NCBI RefSeq assembly: GCF_902497555.1
Contig: NZ_CABVGP010000001.1
Location: 3,948,501 to 4,012,500 of the forward strand
Reading direction: 5' to 3'
Source of the DNA: Amycolatopsis camponoti
GTDB lineage: Bacteria > Actinomycetota > Actinomycetes > Mycobacteriales > Pseudonocardiaceae
DNA length: 64,000 bases
The notes beneath the pieces are model-generated. The model was not told where the DNA came from. It worked only from the letters and a program-made list of their open reading frames with translations, and ran no database searches. This document shows, piece after piece, positions 60,361 through 64,000 of the stretch (positions are counted from its first letter, which is position 1; each line of letters opens with the position of its first letter). Made by a program: the position numbers and the translations under genes.

Positions 60361-61022
60361 CCGACCGCTTGGGACACAAGCAGACCGCCGCGATGTTCAC
60401 GCTGATGGTGCTGGGCCGGGAGGTGCCCAACCAGGAACTGCAGGAAGTCGTGGGGTTCACGCTCACCGGCAAGGACCGCACGACCCTGAACGGGCTCGGG
60501 TACGTCGACAGCGAACCGTCCGGGCCGCGGAAGAGCTTCGTGCACGTGCTGACCGACAGCGGCTGGGGCTGGTGCGAGAAGGAGCTGGCGGCCGACGGTC
60601 CGCCGCCTCCCCGGGGGCAGAGCACCCTGGCGTCGGCGTTGTACGTCCTGCTCGGCGGCTTGAACGACTTCCTCCAGCGCGAGAACAAGCGGCTGTTCCA
60701 CGTCTTCGGCCCGGCCGTGGCGCCGTCCGGTGCCGGACCGATCGTCGAAGAGATCCCGCAAGGCACTCTCGAGGAGCGTATCCGCGCCGCTTACCGCGAG
60801 CTGGTGCGGGAACCGCGTGGCTGGGTCGGGCTGGTGGACCTGCGCCCGAAGCTCGGCGCGCCCGCCGCGGAGGTCGACGCTGTGCTCAAGGAGCTGAGCC
60901 GCGCCGGCAAGGTGCACCTCGTGCCGGAGGACAACCGCAAGGCGCTCACCGCGGCCGACCACGAGGCGGCGATCCGCATCGGCGGTGAGGACAACCACCT
61001 GCTCTCGATCGAGGCGTTGTGA
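60357..61022 (+). CDS. Protein with two predicted winged-helix domains, conflict operon
   Basis: 221 residues. LGHKQTAAMFTLMVLGREVPNQELQEVVGFTLTGKDRTTLNGLGYVDSEPSG is helix-rich with a wing-like end (about 1-75). A helical middle (STLASALYVLLGGLNDFLQRENKRLF) follows. RIRAAYRELVREPRGWVGLVDLRPKLGAPAAEVDAVLKELSRAGKVHLVPEDN (about 140-200) is a convincing winged helix. Linker PPPPRGQ. It could bind DNA as a regulator, or serve as adaptor for the following ATPase. It overlaps both neighbours (ATGA and GTGATG). Confidence 0.72.
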   Translation: MTDRLGHKQTAAMFTLMVLGREVPNQELQEVVGFTLTGKDRTTLNGLGYVDSEPSGPRKSFVHVLTDSGWGWCEKELAADGPPPPRGQSTLASALYVLLGGLNDFLQRENKRLFHVFGPAVAPSGAGPIVEEIPQGTLEERIRAAYRELVREPRGWVGLVDLRPKLGAPAAEVDAVLKELSRAGKVHLVPEDNRKALTAADHEAAIRIGGEDNHLLSIEAL

Positions 61023-64000
61023 TGGACGAGCTCGCGGCGCTGGCGGCATTGAGCTTCGACTGGGCCGATACCCCCGATCACGTCTGGCGGGACTCGCCGT
61101 ATCACGTCGACGGCTTGCACGCGGACGCCATCGCCGCGATCGACTCGGGCATCCGCGATGCCGTGACCAGCGACGGACCGAGCCCGATCGGGCTCGTCCT
61201 GCGCGGACTGAAGGGCGTCGGCAAGACCCATCTCCTGGGCCTCGTCCGGCGTCAGGTGCACCGCGCGCGGGGGTACTTCTTCCTCGATGACGTCACCGCG
61301 GCCGAGGCGTTCTGGGAGAACACGGCCGAAGCGTTGCGCCGTGGGCTGGCCCGCCCGGACGATTCGGGCGAGTCGCAGCTGAAGAGCTTTCTGCTGCGTG
61401 TCTGCCTGCGTGCGCACATCAACGCCGAAGTCACGGCGACGATCCGGCGCGGCCGCGGGTTGACCGCGGAGCACGTCGAGGCGTTCATCGACGGATTGGC
61501 GACCCTCGACGAGATGGTCGCCGACGAATGCGGAGATACCGCACGCGCCCTGGTCCTGATCGCCAGCCGCGACCGGGGCGCCAAGTACATCGGCGAAGAC
61601 TTCCTGGACGGGGACGAGCAGCTCACGCCGGAGGCCCGGCAGTGGAATATCTACTCACGGCCGAAACCTGCCCGTGTTCTCGTGCAGGAGATCACCCGCC
61701 TGCTCGCCCTGACCGGGCCGGTCGTGATCGCGGTCGATCAGCTCGACACCCTCATCGCCCGGTCCGCCCAGCGCACGCAGGAAATTGGGGACAGCGCCGA
61801 GGAAAACCTGCTGGTGGCGCAGATCGCCGACGGACTCATGGGACTGCGCGAAGTCACCCACAAGACCCTGACTGTGTTGACTTGCTTGCCCAGCACGTGG
61901 AATCAGATCAGGGACAAGGCAGCCGGGACCGTGCCCGACCGCTTTCGCGAGTCGATGACGCTCGGCCGGATCCTCGACGCCGAGGTCGGCCGGGCGCTGG
62001 TGGCGAAGCGGCTGGGAGTGGCTTACGAGGCCATGGGATTCACGCCACCGCACCCGACCTGGCCCGTCGCGCCGGTGGCGTTCGCGGCTCCGTGGGAGCA
62101 GTGGACTCCGCGGCAGCTGCTCAAGCGCATCGGCGCGCACATCGAACTCTGCCTGCGTGCCGGGTACGCCCAGGAGCTCACCTCCTTCGACGAGAAGATC
62201 GTCGTACCCGTGGCCCCGGTGCGGACGACGGCGGAGACCGACCGGTTCGCCGACCTCGACACCGAATTCGAGAAGCTGCAGGCGGAAGCGGAACCCGAGA
62301 AGCTGCTCGCCGAGAAGGCCGTGGACAAGGCGATGCCCGATCTTCTCTCCGCGGCCTTGCGCTGCTGGGTCACCGAAGTCGGCGACGACGACATGGAGTG
62401 GTCGTGCGAGCGTCAGAACGGGCGCAGCGAAGTGCACGCCTGGCTGACCCGGACCCTCGACGAGGCCGCGGACCTGCAGGAGCACTGGGCGTTCCGGGTG
62501 ATCGCGGCCCGGGATCCGCGGGCGGCGCTGAGCCGGTTCCGCAAGGCCCGTTCCGCGGCGGGGCAGCTGCAGGGGGCCGCCAACCGCCACCTCGTGATCC
62601 TCCGGGACGCCTGGGGACGCGGGGCCAAGACCCGCGAAGAGGTCGCGAAGTTCAAGGCCGCCGGCGGCAAGACGATCCGGCTCACCGAAGCGGATGCGCG
62701 GACCTTCTGGGCGTTGCAGAAGATGCTCGGGACCGGCGGTCGCGAGCTGCACGAGTGGCTGATCGACCGGCGACCGGCGAGCCGGTCGGACCTGTTGTCC
62801 GCCGTCCTGCCGGAGAAGCCGTCGGGGCAGCCCGCCGAAGGGACCCATCCGCCGCCGGCGACGCTGGTGACGCCGCCGGTGGCCGTGCCCGCACCGCCGG
62901 CCGAAGGGGAGATCACGCTCGGTGCCGTCGTCGGTTCGGGGGAGCCCGTGCGGGTCGCGCTTTCCGCGCTGCGCAAGCACGCCGCCGTCTTCGCCGGGTC
63001 CGGTTCGGGGAAGACCGTGCTGCTCCGGCGGATCGTGGAGGAGTGCGCTCTGCTGGGGGTCTCCGCGATCGTCCTGGACCCGAACAACGACCTCGCACGG
63101 CTCGGGGACGCCTGGCCCACCCCGCCCGACGGCTGGGGGCCCGACGACGCCCAGCTCGCGAAGCGGTACCTGGCCGAAACCGACGTCGTCGTCTGGACAC
63201 CCGGCCGGGCGACCGGGCGGCCGCTGGCCTTCCAGCCGCTGCCGGACTTCGCCGGCGTCCTCGACGACTCCGACGAGTTCGCCGCGGCCGTGGAGGTGGC
63301 CGTGGCGACACTGGCGCCGCAGGCGCGGCTCACCGGGACCACGGCGAAGACGAACATCGGCCTCGCGGTGCTGCGACAGGCGGTCGTCCGGCACGCGCGG
63401 ACCGGCTCGCGCAGCCTGCCCGGGCTGATCGACCTGCTGACCGATCTGCCCGAGGACGTCAGCAACCTCAACGACGCCCCGCGCATCGCGGCCGGCCTGG
63501 CCGAGGTGCTGAAGGCGGCGATGGTCAACGACCCGCTGTTCGCGGGCGGCGGCGAGCCGGTCGATCCGGGCGTCCTGCTCACTCCCGCCTCCGGCAAGCG
63601 CGCGCGGGTTTCGGTGATCAGCTTCGTCGGCCTGCAGGCCGACGAGCAGCGGCAGAACTTCGTCAACCAGCTGCAGATGGAGCTGTTCGCCTGGATCAAG
63701 CGCAACCCGGCGGGCGACCGGCCGCTGGGTGCGCTGTTCGTGATGGACGAAGCCCAGACGATGGCGTCGTCGGGGAGCTTGACGGCGAGTACGCGCAGCA
63801 CGATCGTGCTCGCCTCGCAGGCCCGCAAGTACGGGTTGGGCCTGCTGTTCGCCACCCAGGCGCCGAAGGGATTGCACAACCAGGTGGTCGGCAATGCGAT
63901 GACGCAGTTCTTCGGCCGCCTGAACAGCCCGGCCCAGATCGCGGCGGCCAACGAGCTGGCGCGCGCCAAGGGAAGCCCGGTCGCGGACATCTCGCGGTTG
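61019..64000 (+). CDS. Giant two-motor ATPase: STAND/AAA-like N-terminus plus HerA-type helicase domain (3' end outside window)
   Basis: The frame opens at GTG 61019 / ATG 61022 and is open to the last base (993 codons so far, numbered from ATG 61022). N-terminal NTPase: Walker A GLKGVGKTHLL (Lys68), Walker B VVIAVDQLDTL (Asp239), then an arginine-rich sensor region. Middle: helical section about 380-600. C-terminal motor: Walker A FAGSGSGKTVLLRR (Lys664), VLDPNNDLARL, Walker B LFVMDEAQTM (Asp909-Glu910), then SQARKYGLGLLFATQAPKGL, the HerA/VirB4 signature. HerA motors translocate DNA and pair with nucleases in defence systems. The 5' half uses more AT-ending codons (TTG, GAT, CGT) than its neighbours, suggesting transfer. 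Missing C-terminus prevents full assignment. Confidence 0.85.
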   Translation, partial: MMDELAALAALSFDWADTPDHVWRDSPYHVDGLHADAIAAIDSGIRDAVTSDGPSPIGLVLRGLKGVGKTHLLGLVRRQVHRARGYFFLDDVTAAEAFWENTAEALRRGLARPDDSGESQLKSFLLRVCLRAHINAEVTATIRRGRGLTAEHVEAFIDGLATLDEMVADECGDTARALVLIASRDRGAKYIGEDFLDGDEQLTPEARQWNIYSRPKPARVLVQEITRLLALTGPVVIAVDQLDTLIARSAQRTQEIGDSAEENLLVAQIADGLMGLREVTHKTLTVLTCLPSTWNQIRDKAAGTVPDRFRESMTLGRILDAEVGRALVAKRLGVAYEAMGFTPPHPTWPVAPVAFAAPWEQWTPRQLLKRIGAHIELCLRAGYAQELTSFDEKIVVPVAPVRTTAETDRFADLDTEFEKLQAEAEPEKLLAEKAVDKAMPDLLSAALRCWVTEVGDDDMEWSCERQNGRSEVHAWLTRTLDEAADLQEHWAFRVIAARDPRAALSRFRKARSAAGQLQGAANRHLVILRDAWGRGAKTREEVAKFKAAGGKTIRLTEADARTFWALQKMLGTGGRELHEWLIDRRPASRSDLLSAVLPEKPSGQPAEGTHPPPATLVTPPVAVPAPPAEGEITLGAVVGSGEPVRVALSALRKHAAVFAGSGSGKTVLLRRIVEECALLGVSAIVLDPNNDLARLGDAWPTPPDGWGPDDAQLAKRYLAETDVVVWTPGRATGRPLAFQPLPDFAGVLDDSDEFAAAVEVAVATLAPQARLTGTTAKTNIGLAVLRQAVVRHARTGSRSLPGLIDLLTDLPEDVSNLNDAPRIAAGLAEVLKAAMVNDPLFAGGGEPVDPGVLLTPASGKRARVSVISFVGLQADEQRQNFVNQLQMELFAWIKRNPAGDRPLGALFVMDEAQTMASSGSLTASTRSTIVLASQARKYGLGLLFATQAPKGLHNQVVGNAMTQFFGRLNSPAQIAAANELARAKGSPVADISRL

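Noticed and set aside
61655..63877. 740-codon open frame on the minus strand
   Set aside because: Antisense to the HerA-type ATPase, whose plus-strand frame has clear Walker motifs. The minus product is Arg/Gly-rich without domains. Long antisense frames are expected at this GC content.

Overview
The window is very GC-rich, densely packed DNA with GTG starts and many ATGA/GTGA 4-nt gene overlaps, as expected of a filamentous actinomycete. The gene content (GlgM-type glycogen synthase, GH2 exo-glycosidase, choice-of-anchor LPXTG protein, PucR and MerR-B12 regulators, F420-type nitroreductase fold, LigD phosphoesterase domain) and the recurring palindrome TCCACTGTGGA suggest Pseudonocardiaceae, most likely Amycolatopsis. 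That placement is inference. No rRNA, tRNA, CRISPR array or transposase was found.

Layout. 1-10 kb: truncated glycogen synthase, membrane glycosyltransferase, cell-wall anchored protein, STAS protein, MerR-B12 regulator, SRPBCC protein and a Tat-exported GH2 glycosidase. 10-18 kb: a TROVE/Ro60-like gene preceded by a perfect 18-bp inverted repeat (possible Y-RNA-like transcript), a PucR regulator, a 21-bp-period repeat array, an M4 metallopeptidase with a strong terminator, and an EF-G paralogue. 18-27 kb: PLP enzyme, acyltransferase, GT87, small proteins, FAD monooxygenase/deazaflavin pair, then a MarR-photolyase-DICT light/stress module. 27-39 kb: the most striking metabolic locus, with FadD32-like and Pks13-like genes, an MFS exporter and an exported protein on one strand, and on the other an antigen-85-family mycolyltransferase, an SDR and a GT1 glycosyltransferase. 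Together they look like a complete activation-condensation-reduction-transfer line for an alpha-branched beta-hydroxy lipid, in a lineage believed to lack mycolic acids. 39-43 kb: broken ridA at a dispersed 48-bp palindrome, YdcF-like protein, furA-katA, LigD-PE protein. 43-50 kb: TetR-controlled P450 / hydrolase / SDR / EthA-like BVMO / NAD kinase operon. 50-56 kb: complete fructose PTS (HPr, EIIBC, EIIA, FruK, DeoR regulator, divergent Enzyme I), cupin and zinc alcohol dehydrogenase.

56.9-64 kb: a conflict-type island. A SEFIR protein with a C-terminal NPCBM-like domain diverges from a four-gene operon: TIR protein, KGGVGR-variant MinD-like ATPase with a TIR-like tail, double winged-helix protein, and a giant protein combining a STAND/AAA-like NTPase with a HerA-type motor. 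The last gene runs off the window. This operon and the Pks13/Ag85 locus are the best candidates for undescribed systems.
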